Below are positions 1 through 8,297 of a stretch of DNA of 10,717 nt, piece after piece (the stretch's first letter is position 1; each line of letters starts with the position of its first letter). A program made the translations under genes and the position numbers. The DNA lies in contig JAOXYB010060746.1 in NCBI GenBank assembly GCA_028565635.1, positions 1 to 10,717 on the forward strand, written 5' to 3'. Source of the stretch: Phoronis ovalis. Taxonomy: Eukaryota > Phoronida > Phoronidae. The notes under the pieces are model-generated. The model was not told the origin of the DNA. It did no database searches and saw only the letters and a list, made by a program, of their open reading frames with translations.

Positions 1-88
1 CACCGTGTGAGCAGTCAAATTTTCCATCGCATATCATCGACTGCTCAATGCATTTTTTCGATCCCTTACAACGAAGAGATCCTGGACA
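1..88 (-). other. LDLa module 7, cut by the window edge
   Basis: Residues 1458-1486 show CPGSLRC, KKCIEQSMIC and DGKFDCSHG, i.e. five of the six cysteines. The acidic tail and the last cysteine lie outside the window. Confidence 0.9.
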
Positions 89-773
89 TATGTAATGTTC
101 ACACTTCTCTTCATCGTCACCGCGAGGGCAGTCATTGGTACCATCGCAAATTCTATGTTTCGGTAAACAGTAACTGCTTGGGCATTTGAACATTCCCGGA
201 CATCTAAACTCTGAGCATCCTTGCAAATGACTGAAGTCTCTACAACCGTCAATAACAGCATCGTAGTACGGCTCCAGATCATAGATACAAGCACTACTTC
301 GTTTAAAACATTTTGTATGACCAGATGAGCATTGGGATTCGTTGGTTCCATTGCAGTAAGGGGAGTAATCAACATACACATCTACATCTGTACTATTTAG
401 ATTCGTTTTTAATTTCACAACCCAGCGATACGAATCCTGCAGCTTAACTCTTTCATCTTCTAACGTGAGTGTTGGACAATCAGGATAAATGTCGTTTTGT
501 CGCTGTTTTGGTATGAACATACCATTGTGACAAAGAAATGTTCTTGTTGTATTATCAAGGAGACAAAGGTTGTAATCTTCGTCCTCGCCAAACGGGCAGT
601 CAAATATGAAATCACATGTTTTGTCTTTGTGTATACATCTACTGTTGTCACATGTGAACTGTTGATCTGTACAATGCGGGTGCGTGCAACGTTTTTCATC
701 TGAACCATCAGCACAGTCAGGGACAAAATCGCAACGAAGATCGTGGGAAATGCATTGCTTACCATCTTCACAT
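1..773 (-). CDS. Coding exon 3 (partial): LDLa array, open at window edge
   Basis: The acceptor is TATTTAG with AG at 775-774. The first base completes an Arg codon, giving FRCEDGKQC, the expected interior of an LDLa module. The 257 following codons contain no stop. Canonical modules are 1223-1258 (crossing the intron), 1263-1299, 1420-1453 and 1458-1486; the last is cut by the edge before its sixth cysteine. Between them lie two degenerate modules: 1310-1335, with only two cysteines around HNGMFIPKQR and YPDC, and 1369-1415, rich in cysteine but without the acidic core. A linker with WVVKLKTNLNSTDVDVYVDY (1346-1365) separates the two. FRCPGMFKCPSSYCLPKHRI and the following HYICPGSLRCKG are the parts most like GRL101-type receptors, by my recollection of that family. 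Confidence 0.9.
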
Positions 774-3700
774 CTAAATAAAATATTAACATTAAAATTG
801 TGAAAGTATAGACGTTTATCCCAATAAATTCAATCACACGACGTATTATTCATTAAAAGTTTACCCAGAGAGATTTCAACTCCAAATTAATCTAATAATG
901 CGCAGTCACATAATCTGATACCACATGATCACCAGCAAGGATCAAATCGACAGAGTGACGTACAGCAATAGGACACTAATAGTCGAAAGCTGCAAATGCG
1001 TGGTTTGAGTTTAAGAAATGTGTATGTACGCTGTCACACTTTGACACTGTTATATCTATATTTATGGGGTGTATATTTTCACATTTTAAAATTTTGAAGT
1101 TTGGCGATGAAACTAATCAGGTTTTAGCGAAACTTAATTTATGTTTTCAATTTATATACCATACAGTGTTCACTCATACCTGAATTGAGCCTTAGAACAT
1201 TCACAGTCTAATTCATCGTCACCGTTTAGACATTCTCTCCGTCCATCACACACAGAACTATGAAAGATGCATGTTCCATCTTTGCACTGATACTGATGAT
1301 CCTCACAACGCTTGTCCTTAACTGGAATCCACTCCGTCTCGCAGAGCACACTACGAGGACCCAAAGCTGGAGTGTTGCTTACCAACCAGTCTGACCACTC
1401 AGATTGGTTCAAAGTTAAGACTCCCTTAGATATTCCCTTTAGTCTATGGACCGTCATTTCAAAAGGAGGCGCCGTACTGCATTCCCATTTTGTAAAAATT
1501 AATGAAGGTCTTGTGCTTGTCACATGATAGAAATCGTTGTCCAAATTTGTCCAATATGAATTCTCTTTGTTAAAATCTATAATTTTACACGTCTCACTGT
1601 CATTTTTTATCCAAATTCCTTTATACTCTGGTGTATATTTCCATAAATTCAAAAAATAAATTAAATCACTTAAATTTTCCTCCGTGATATCTGCAACCCT
1701 TCCATTAGCATTGGTACACAACTGTGTTGCAGCAGCATAGCTTAATGATTGTGTTAGTAGTGCAATACTGCTTTCTAGTCTCATGCAACGATTTAACATG
1801 AACGTCCAGCCGATAGGACACACTTTGTCATTGCTGCTGCTTTGATTGGCGAAATCTTTTTCTTGCAAACTATGAACTGGTGCCGGTAGTTTACATATGT
1901 GGTGAGCAGGTGAAACAGCATAATAGCAGGGCAACTTCGCCCAATTAGTCGAACCTGATAAATTAACGCTAGGACCTAGCAAGTACATGATAGTGCATTG
2001 AGCGTTCTCGTCTATGATTGGTTGCATTCTGTTTCGATGAATGATAAGATTTAATCTAGCCGGTGTGAAAAAATCTGGATTCTCTAATGTATCAGTGAAT
2101 TTCTTTATGTACCAGTCGGTGAAGGAGACGGTAGTGTTATCAGTCCATACACTTTTATGGCCCTAAAAGGACAAGTGATTTACAGTAGTGACTATATATC
2201 AATTTAAGCAAAACAAAAATGAAATATAACTTCGTTAAAAAAATGAACCGCGCTTGGATATCTAATGTTCACTAATTCATTTACTTAATTCACCTTCAGA
2301 TTGCCACCAAGAGCCTATTAGAATGTTTTATTTTAGTCAACCGATGAAACGTTTATTCAAGTAAAATAAATGCCACTTATTAAAATATCTTTTGGAAAAA
2401 AAAAATCTATATTTTTGTACATCACGATAAGTTGTAGAGCGTAAAAAAACATACCTCTCCTGTAAGTCCTATAAATACAGCTATGTATTCAGATTGATAT
2501 ATTTCTCGCGACCAATGTGTTGCCAGCATCCTCTTCACAAAGTCAAGTTCTTCAGCACTGGAAATACTCATCAAGTGAGCTCCTTGCCGGATGCAATTTT
2601 CTTCAGCTCCAATCCACGTGTTCCTTTCGGTCAAGCTCTCAAGTTTATAACAGTAATTTTTATATAAAATGTAACCAGCACGAGAACAATACTTTTCTTC
2701 TGATGACACATGTAAAGGTGTAGGAGCTATTTCTTCAATCTGATACTCAACTGCGAAATTATTCTTTATATTAAAACTGATTTTTACGTTATCAGTGGAC
2801 ATAGTATGTACATAAGACCAAGAATTGTAAGGACGATATAACCTATCTATATAATATTCGTGTCTCGTTTGCTTTTTCTTTGAGCAAGGATTGAAATAAA
2901 CAATTTCCGTAACACTTGGTTGATAATCATCTGTTCCATCTACAGGAAGATCGGGGATGGCACTATAAGAGATGTACCGTAATAAATATCTGTGATATGA
3001 TTGGCTGTCACAGTTTTCGTGCGACAAAATAAGCTCACAGAGATCATTTTCCAGATTCATTGGACCTTTTGGTGGAAATAACACAACTCCGCAATTTTTG
3101 TTAAATGGTCTCGCAGGAATCAAAGGACACTGTAGTTCCGAGCACTTTGCATAACTTTGTGAATTATTTTGGAAAGCTAAAACGGTACTTGTAGATTGCC
3201 ATGCGCACGTAGACACAATCCTAGGCACAGTTGATATAGTTTCCACGTCACAAGTCGGTAAATTGTCTCCATTCACGTAATATTCTACACATCCTTGCTT
3301 AAAGTTGAAACATGTTAGACCTTTTTGTGAGTGGAAAATATTTGCCACATCAAGTTTCTGCAAAGCTTGAGAATTACCGAATTCCACAGGGAAAATTATT
3401 TCTGAATTTGTTGGTCCATTTCTTGGAAACTGTTGCAATGAAAAACATGGATGCTGATTTAGATCTATTATTTTGTCTAGGTTGTCAAAAATTCCAATAC
3501 AATCAGTCTGCATAACTATTGCCTCAAAAGCCACTGACTTCAAAGTATTTGTGTGAAAAACGATAATTAAAAATGGCTGCGAACTAACGATAATCTTCTT
3601 AGCGTTCATGCCACAAAACGGACCGTACTGTCGTGCTTTCGTCGGGTCCGACCCGTCATATACTGAGTACCCGTGGAATAAACAATTGTCGCTATCTATA

Positions 3701-5157
3701 AGAAGCGTTTGTCTCAAGATTGACAATTTCAGAAATTTATCCATTTTGAGAGATTTGAAAATCCATCTGCAATATTGCGGTTGATTAATCGGTGATGGTA
3801 TTTTTAGTAGAACCGGCAGATAAGAGACAACATTTTCCATGTAAAAAGGCGTTTCACATCCAGATTTAAGCACTGTTTCATTCCAAATTGACTCGTAGAA
3901 TAAAGTAAAATTAAAAGTGGTACTGGATTCACTTATAATTAAATCAATAATAGTTTTAAAATCATTTGAAAGGAAACTGCCATCTGCTTCGAGGGATAAA
4001 TTATAAATCACCATTTGAGAATCGGTGAGGATTTTCCACTTTAAGGTATCATCCAGGATTCGTAACGTTGCTAGTTTGTCACTATGGAATTGTGAAAAGT
4101 TCCAAGACACCCATATTTGGTAGCCAGGGTTCACTCGGATATTCCATACATAATGTGCTGCTAATTTATGATAGAACGATGGCTGATAGTTATTAAAAGT
4201 CGGAGCACAGATAATATCACCTTGGTTACTATTAAGGATGTATTCAGCAGCCGCTATGTATACACCTTCATTGGGATCAACGGATTCATAACTGGCAGTA
4301 AATCCAACATCATTAATTGATGAATCACTTTCAAAATACACAAACATTGTGTTCCCTGATGAGAACAGTGCTTCAGGTTCATGCAAGTGGCCGCAGAATA
4401 TTCCTAGCAGAGGTGCTGAACTATTCTTGCCATCATAAATAACCACACTGTCATAGATGCAATCCGGACCAGAATATTCAAGTTGGAAGTCTTGAAACCG
4501 AAAACTCACAATACTCCCTTCTGGAACCTCTAAAATCCATGAGCAGAACGCAGACGATTGGTAGTTTTCGTTATATGCGTGCCCACCTGCGGATATTTGG
4601 CGGCGATCTGGATCATGTGTACAGTCCGGATTCGACGATGGTGTAATTAAACCAAAGTATGAAATAAAGAAATATGTTGTGTTGTCTTTGACGTTGTCCG
4701 TCAATATGACATTTAATTCATTTGTTGTAAACACCCATGTGGTTCTATTAATATGTCGTTTTGATCCACACAATTTAACCAGGTTGGTCTCCAAATCATT
4801 GAAAAGTGAACATATGTTTTTGTCTTTCAAGGTTGCGTTCGCTGAAAAAACTAGCGATGCGTTTTTGCAATCGTTTGACAGTGGAATATAGAAATCAATT
4901 AAAGATATCTGTATAGCGCCGTCTTTTGGAATAGGAACTCGCCATATTCTTTCATTACTAGACTCATCCGCAAATGGCTGACCATATTTACTTCCAAAAT
5001 AAATTTCTCCAGACAGAGGGGAATATTCAGTAAGCCCAGGTCCAGCAAAGCTCGCTGGGCTTGTAGGCAGAATCGCACCAGAGCACTCAAAATCATTTCC
5101 CAGTGTTAAGACAAATAATAGCAAGGCATGGATTTGCACCGCCATGATGCTAGACAT
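1..5157 (-). CDS. Large CUB / C-type lectin / LDLa receptor-like protein, 5' part (three coding exons, truncated at window edge)
   Basis: The joined coding sequence runs 5157-2455, 2162-1180 and 773-1 on the minus strand: 1486 codons plus one base, with no stop. Numbering here starts at the Met at 5157. In order: signal peptide (about 1-28), divergent CUB-like (about 44-170), clear CUB (179-290), CUB-like (about 317-421), CUB (434-549), cysteine-rich part (553-688), CUB-like (689-807), C-type lectin domain 1 (824-994), lectin-like domain 2 (1016-1175), then five LDLa and two degenerate LDLa modules (1187-1486). Many N-x-S/T sites fit a secreted or cell-surface protein. CUB, CTLD and LDLa families bind proteins, sugars or lipoproteins, but the ligand here is unknown. 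The architecture and the late LDLa modules resemble GRL101-like G-protein-coupled receptors; this is inference, because no membrane segment lies in the window. A soluble or single-pass protein remains possible. Confidence 0.9.
101..202 (-). other. LDLa module 6 (canonical)
   Basis: Residues 1420-1453: CPGMFKC, SSYCLPKHRIC and DGTNDCPRGDDEEKC, six cysteines with the acidic GDDE core. The module follows directly after a degenerate cysteine-rich unit. Confidence 0.93.
563..673 (-). other. LDLa module 3
   Basis: Residues 1263-1299: CTDQQFTCDNSRC, KTCDFIFDC and PFGEDEDYNLC give six cysteines and an acidic GEDED calcium core, with an insertion of two or three residues before the last cysteine. Confidence 0.9.
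686..1199 (-). other. LDLa module 2, interrupted by an intron
   Basis: Spliced residues 1223-1258: CSKAQF, then after the 406-nt intron RCEDGKQC, LRCDFVPDC and ADGSDEKRC. Six cysteines and the DGSDE calcium motif are all present. The joint regenerates the module exactly, which is the strongest support for this intron. Confidence 0.92.
774..1179 (-). other. Intron (406 nt, phase 2) inside LDLa module 2
   Basis: Starts GTATGAG at 1179 and ends TTTATTTAG at 774 on the minus strand. It is AT-rich and has stops in all frames. I see no embedded gene, RNA or strong repeat in it. Confidence 0.9.
1180..2162 (-). CDS. Coding exon 2: end of lectin domain 1, lectin-like domain 2, first LDLa
   Basis: The acceptor is CCTTTTAG with AG at 2164-2163; the donor is CAG followed by GTATGAG, with GT at 1179-1178. 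The exon contributes 327 full codons and two bases of the next. It finishes lectin domain 1, then carries a second, more divergent C-type lectin-like domain (residues 1016-1175) opening with CPIGWTFMLNRC and closing SVLCE, and one canonical LDLa (1187-1221). It stops in phase 2 shortly after the first cysteine of the next LDLa. The frame is open upstream to the acceptor, and joining it to exon 1 restores a continuous lectin fold. This supports the splice call. Confidence 0.9.
1203..1307 (-). other. LDLa module 1
   Basis: Residues 1187-1221 have six cysteines with spacing 6-4-6-5-8 and the acidic calcium motif DGRRECLNGDDELDC. This is a canonical LDL-receptor class A repeat, which folds around one calcium ion. 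Confidence 0.95.
1341..1820 (-). other. C-type lectin-like domain 2 (divergent)
   Basis: Residues 1016-1175. CPIGWTFMLNRCMRLE fits a lectin-domain entry, AAATQLCTNANGRVADI fits the helix-and-cysteine segment usually followed by the long loop, GIWIKN stands at the WIGL position, and the domain ends with a cysteine in SVLCE. No EPN/QPD or WND sugar motif is seen. It could be a degenerate lectin fold used for protein contact. Confidence 0.65.
1884..2688 (-). other. C-type lectin-like domain 1, split by an intron
   Basis: Residues 824-994 in the spliced frame. Visible hallmarks are C824, the YKNYCYKLE entry with C836, W848, C855, the FIGLTG core at the end of exon 1, and after the intron VWTD...FTDW, a cysteine, NWAKLPC and the closing HHICKLP. 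In sugar-binding members the NWAKLPC position usually reads WND, and an EPN or QPD motif comes before it; both are absent here. Classical calcium-dependent sugar binding is therefore not predicted, and protein binding is more likely. Confidence 0.88.
2163..2454 (-). other. Intron (292 nt, phase 0) inside lectin domain 1
   Basis: Starts GTATGTTTTTTTAC at 2454 and ends GTCCTTTTAG at 2163 on the minus strand. AT-rich, with no recognisable embedded element. Confidence 0.9.
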
Positions 5158-5172
5158 TCGTATTTTCCAACC
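2455..5172 (-). CDS. Coding exon 1: signal peptide, CUB array and first half of lectin domain 1
   Basis: The acceptor is TTTTTGCAG with AG at 5174-5173; the donor after GGAGAG is GTATGT, with GT at 2454-2453. The first ATG (5157) has a poor context. The ATG four codons later (5145) has A at -3 and G at +4 and is my preferred start, followed by a hydrophobic stretch containing HALLLFVLTLG. The frame is open further upstream, but that would run through the splice acceptor. The best CUB (179-290) has four cysteines (179, 205, 233, 255), the CIYDSVVIYDG core and acidic residues E227, D236 and D278 at the usual calcium-ligand positions. The CUB at 434-549 keeps its four cysteines and a YSVYDG strand but lacks the calcium aspartate after the third cysteine. 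The exon ends in phase 0 within the lectin domain, just after the FIGLTG strand. Confidence 0.9.
2737..3510 (-). other. Cysteine-rich region with a possible further divergent CUB
   Basis: Residues 550-807 hold twelve cysteines. The first part (553-688) matches no family I recognise. The second (689-807) starts CGVVLFPPKGP, has a cysteine 18 residues later and ends with a strand pattern NVKISFNIKNN...VEYQI, which looks like a worn CUB domain. The order of strands, not identity, is the basis of this call. Confidence 0.45.
3511..3858 (-). other. Second CUB domain, calcium site apparently lost
   Basis: Residues 434-549 show cysteines 434, 463, 492 and 515, a YCRWIFKS strand, HGYSVYDGSD and a GPFCG turn, which together fit the CUB fold. 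The acidic residues that hold calcium in the canonical type are not at their usual places. Confidence 0.75.
4288..4623 (-). other. CUB domain (best conserved)
   Basis: Residues 179-290 form a complete CUB domain of about 112 residues: C1-C2 spacing of 26, C3-C4 spacing of 22, a CSWILEVPEG strand, FQLE before the third cysteine, and YFESDSS...GF near the end. E227, D236 and D278 match the calcium-site acidic residues of calcium-binding CUB domains, so calcium-dependent protein binding is plausible (family knowledge plus inference). Confidence 0.93.
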
Positions 5173-5173
5173 C

Positions 5174-5412
5174 TGCAAAAATATAATTTCTTGAGAATGT
5201 TAAATCATAACAAATAAAAATGAACTGAGTTTTCCACATTTTCTCAAGATTATAAAGGACAGACAGTCATTTACATTGTAAGCTGGAGAACGCATTAGTT
5301 TCAGGTTTTTGAAAAAATGAATAACTGTGATACAGTAATTTTTGTACAATTTTTTGTTGTACAATATAATAAAAAAAAAGACCAGCAAATATTCTATATA
5401 CCTCCGACTTAC
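5174..5412 (-). other. Intron (239 nt) in the 5' untranslated region
   Basis: A perfect donor GAG|GTAAGT (GT at 5412-5411) and a good acceptor with a T-run ending GCAG (AG at 5174-5173) lie 239 nt apart, just upstream of the start codon. The size is like that of the other introns of this gene. The intron holds two copies of the palindrome TTGTACAA (5342-5349, 5357-5364). The pairing is inferred; transcript data would settle it. Confidence 0.7.
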
Positions 5413-5542
5413 CTCAGAATAATAGCCTGGAAATAATTGTTATAAAGACAAGACCAGAACAACTTTAGAACAGCTTTGTTTCACAGGTATACTGCGTCTA
5501 ATTGTATATTTAGGAATCAGTGTCTGTTGCTTTTAACCTCTT
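5413..5542 (-). other. Probable 5' UTR first exon (upstream limit uncertain)
   Basis: The 3' end is fixed by the donor at 5412. The transcription start is a guess of about 30 nt downstream of the TATATAA at 5575-5569. No ATG-led reading frame joins the receptor frame here, so this exon is taken as non-coding. Confidence 0.35.
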
Positions 5543-5568
5543 AAGCGTGCAGGCACCCGGCACTCCAA

Positions 5569-5575
5569 TTATATA
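5569..5575 (-). promoter_or_regulatory. Possible TATA box of the receptor gene
   Basis: TATATAA on the minus strand, in the context ACCATATATAATTGG, lies about 160 nt upstream of the first-exon donor. In AT-rich DNA such a match can be chance; other AT-rich words occur nearby (5490-5515). Confidence 0.2.
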
Positions 5576-5599
5576 TGGTTATTAATTGCTTAGTAGTGG

Positions 5600-6115
5600 T
5601 AATTAATTCGTGTTTTTTTTCTATAGCTGAATGCTAACAGTAAGATATACGCTGGTTATATCCATAAGCATTCGTGTCCATGGTCTTTATTCTAAATGAT
5701 TGCAGAAATGTGCATTGTCATGCTAATAGATCAATCATTGAGTCAAACACGTAAGCTTTGTTATGACATGGCACTCCCTTTCACGAGTTTCCTCATTTTC
5801 ATGTTCATCATTAAAAAAAAAGCTTATAGTACATATCCCACACTCCCGCATCATCCTGAAATTCGTAAGATACTTTTAACGCTTTGAAGTTTTTAAAAAT
5901 TTAGAATTTACGAATTTCCTGCTTTTTAGAAAAGTTCTTATAAATTCCCATTAGTAGTGCCCTATACCCGATTGTAGCTCTTAGTTTGACCTCTACTCAA
6001 ATCACCGTACGTCATAATTCTGCAATGCCGACAATGAGCATTCGAAATCGCTCCACATAGACATGTCCTATCATGTATGCTGTACATCAATTGAAGCGCT
6101 GCGTATGCGATTACT
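5600..6115. other. Intergenic stretch without recognised features
   Basis: AT-rich DNA upstream of the receptor gene. Short open frames are present, such as 5696-5887, but they have no family signature, splice logic or neighbours, and I treat them as chance. No RNA gene is seen. Confidence 0.5.
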
Positions 6116-6154
6116 ATGGAAAGCCGTAGGTCAGGTACCGGAGCGATAGCTATT
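6116..6154 (+). repeat. Left 39-bp inverted repeat
   Basis: Begins ATGGAAAGCCGTAGG, contains GGTACCGG and ends GCTATT. It differs from the right copy at two positions (6142 A versus T; 6149 G versus A in the same orientation). Confidence 0.85.
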
Positions 6155-6340
6155 TTACATTGAAATCAATACAATAAAATATTCACCGGTTGATGTGTTA
6201 ATTGCCGATAACTACACACAGCCGTCATCTACTTACTCATCCCGCGGTGACTAACTTGTCTGAGCCGCTACCCTTTAAAGTCGACGGCTTGTTAAAAACT
6301 AGAATTGTCCGTTAACTGCCGCCACCTATCGAGAACTTGT

Positions 6341-6845
6341 GCTAGTTAACGGCCGGTGACTAATCTACATACCGGCCGGTTACTAACTATAGCTAGTTAT
6401 CGGCCGGTTACTATATAGCTAGTTATCGGCCAGTTACTAGCTATAGCTAGTTATCGGCCGGTTACTATATAGCTAGTTATCGGCCGGTTACTAGCTATAG
6501 CTAGTTATCGGCTGGTTACTATATAGCTAGTTATCGGCCGGTGACTATAATGCTAGTTGTCGGCCGGTGACTAAACCTAATGCTAGTTGCTGGCCGGTGA
6601 CTAACTCACCGCTAATGCGTAGTTGCCGGCCGGTGACTAGTCTAGTTACCGGCCACTGACCCCCGGTGAGTAACCAATGCTAGTTGCCGGCCAGTGACTA
6701 GTCTAGTTACCGGCCACTGATCCCCGGTGAGTAACCAATGCTAGTTACCGGCCACTGACCCCCGGTGAGTAACCAATGCTAGTTGCCGGCCGGTGACTAC
6801 AGTTATAATTATCGGCGGCTATAGTATACTGACCCCCCGGTGACT
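6341..6845. repeat. GC-rich minisatellite with alternating and higher-order units
   Basis: Tandem units share the core CTAGTTA(T/C)CGGCCGG followed by TKACTA. From 6392 to 6525 units of 26 and 28 bp alternate: starts at 6392, 6418, 6446, 6472 and 6500, ending CTATATA or CTAGCTATA. From 6526 the units drift, and at 6642-6679, 6703-6740 and 6741-6778 a 38-bp unit with CCACTGACCCCCGGTGAG appears three times with a single base difference. Many units are near-palindromic around CGGCCG and could fold back on themselves. The array sits about 190 bp inside the left 39-bp inverted repeat. Confidence 0.93.
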
Positions 6846-7462
6846 AAGTACTACTGCTCTGTGCCAGCCTCCAAGTGGAAAGAAGTATCATGTTTAATAA
6901 CATGGAAATAGATATATGACATCTGCCCTTGCACCAGTAGCATGAGAATCCTTTATGAGCATTGATCCAATCTGCAAATTAAAACACTTGCTTGGAGACA
7001 ATTTGCAGTGCTTGGAAGTTGGCCTAAATTAAAAGTTTCACGAACATCGCCAAGTGGTCGCTACAAATATTATGGTCAAAACGAAACAATCTACTCAAAG
7101 GAGAAGAGAACTACGTGTGTATATGATATGTTATGTTATGTCTGTAGCTGTACACAGTGATAGTTGTTACCATTATATGTATTGTAACTTGATGCTCTTT
7201 GCAAAGGGCTGGTGTTGCAAAACCGTAATTTCACCAATAAATATATAAGTAATGCTAATAAGGCTAATTAAAGGCAGGTAAAAAAGTAATGCTGAAAGAT
7301 ACCAGTCGGTGGCTATAACTAATAAAATGGTAACTTGTCAAAAGCATTTTTCAAGCTTTATTTTAAATTGACTGTGACACATGTACAGTGAAATAATTAA
7401 CAAAGAAGTTGATTCTGAGGTCATGCTTATAATCTCAATGATCATAATCTATTATTATTATT
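6846..7462. other. Stretch without recognised features
   Basis: AT-rich DNA between the minisatellite and the next repeat element. A short open frame at 7054-7248 has no signature. A small (ATT)n run lies at 7450-7462, directly beside the inverted repeat that follows. Confidence 0.5.
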
Positions 7463-7470
7463 AGGGTTGC

Positions 7471-7488
7471 TCCTATAAGGGAGCAAGC
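7471..7488. repeat. Small hairpin beside the left terminal repeat
   Basis: TTGCTCC (7468-7474) and GGAGCAA (7480-7486) are perfect reverse complements around a TATAA-containing loop, so the left end of the element can fold on itself. Confidence 0.6.
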
Positions 7489-7627
7489 TTATTGGTTTTG
7501 TATGATTTTGTCTTATACTTTTTCTTTTTCTTCTTCCAATTTCCAGCAAGCTATATCTCGAAGACGGTTGCAGCTAGGAACTTGATACTTGATGGGTGAC
7601 ATCCCTGGGGTAGGCCATTGTTGGGGT

Positions 7628-8297
7628 AGGTCATTTGGAGGTCAAAGGTCAAATTTTGAAACGAATTCAAAATGTTCTAAAATGATTGTATTGAGTTAGA
7701 ACGAAGTATTTTAGATGTTCTTTGAGAATATTTCGGTACTAAAAGGTTTTATTTTTATTTTTTGGCATCTTTTCAGTTAATTTATTGATCTTCCAATTTT
7801 CACTAAGCCATATCTCAAAGTCTGTTATATATAAGGATATGATATTTGAGATTTGACATCCCCAGGGTAGGCCATTGTTGACCTTGGTATCAAAAGGTCA
7901 TTTAGAGGTCAAAGGTCAAAATTCTAAAATTGCTCGAAATATTCCAAAATGATGGTATTAGGTTATAAAAAGGTCATTTTGATGACTTTTTAGAATATTT
8001 AGGTATTAAAAGGTGATTTTTTAAAGCATCTTGTAAATTAATTTTATGGAGGAAACATACTGCAAGTCATAGTGTTTAGTCTAATGGGCTTGAACTTTGA
8101 CATATGACAGTCCGAAGTTGACCTTGATGTCAAAAGGTCATCTAGAGGTCAAATTTCAAACTCTCAAAATAGCATAGAATTTTCAGAAAGCATAGAATTC
8201 ATGAGGGACATTTTGAGGTCAAGAAGTTCCAAAGCAATGAATTTCTATTATTTGCTGAAAAGTTCAAAAATGATGTTGAAAGGTAATTTAGAGGTCA
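7628..8297 (+). repeat. Eleven AGGTCA hexamers in DR5/DR1-like spacing
   Basis: Exact AGGTCA starts at 7628, 7639, 7646, 7895, 7906, 7913, 7971, 8135, 8146, 8216 and 8292. The triplets 7628/7639/7646 and 7895/7906/7913 have spacers of 5 and 1 base; 8135/8146 again has 5. These are textbook DR5 and DR1 layouts of nuclear-receptor half-sites. They may simply be part of the repeat's sequence; binding is not shown. Confidence 0.85.

Noticed and set aside
34-837. Minus-strand open frames at 34-381 and 460-837
   Set aside because: They are in the wrong frame. The frame that continues the LDLa modules through the splice site runs open from 772 to the edge and gives proper cysteine spacing.
1312-4891. 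Plus-strand open frames across the receptor exons
   Set aside because: They mirror the coding strand and show no signature of their own.
5158-5178. Upstream extension of the large reading frame to a TTG at 5178
   Set aside because: It would cross the TTTTTGCAG splice acceptor and use a non-ATG start; ATGs at 5157 and 5145 are better.
6341-6845. CRISPR array
   Set aside because: Units are contiguous and drift without unique spacers, in animal-type DNA; this is a minisatellite.
7628-8297. Proven enhancer or hormone response element
   Set aside because: AGGTCA words are part of a repeated segment and may be there by descent; sequence alone cannot show binding.
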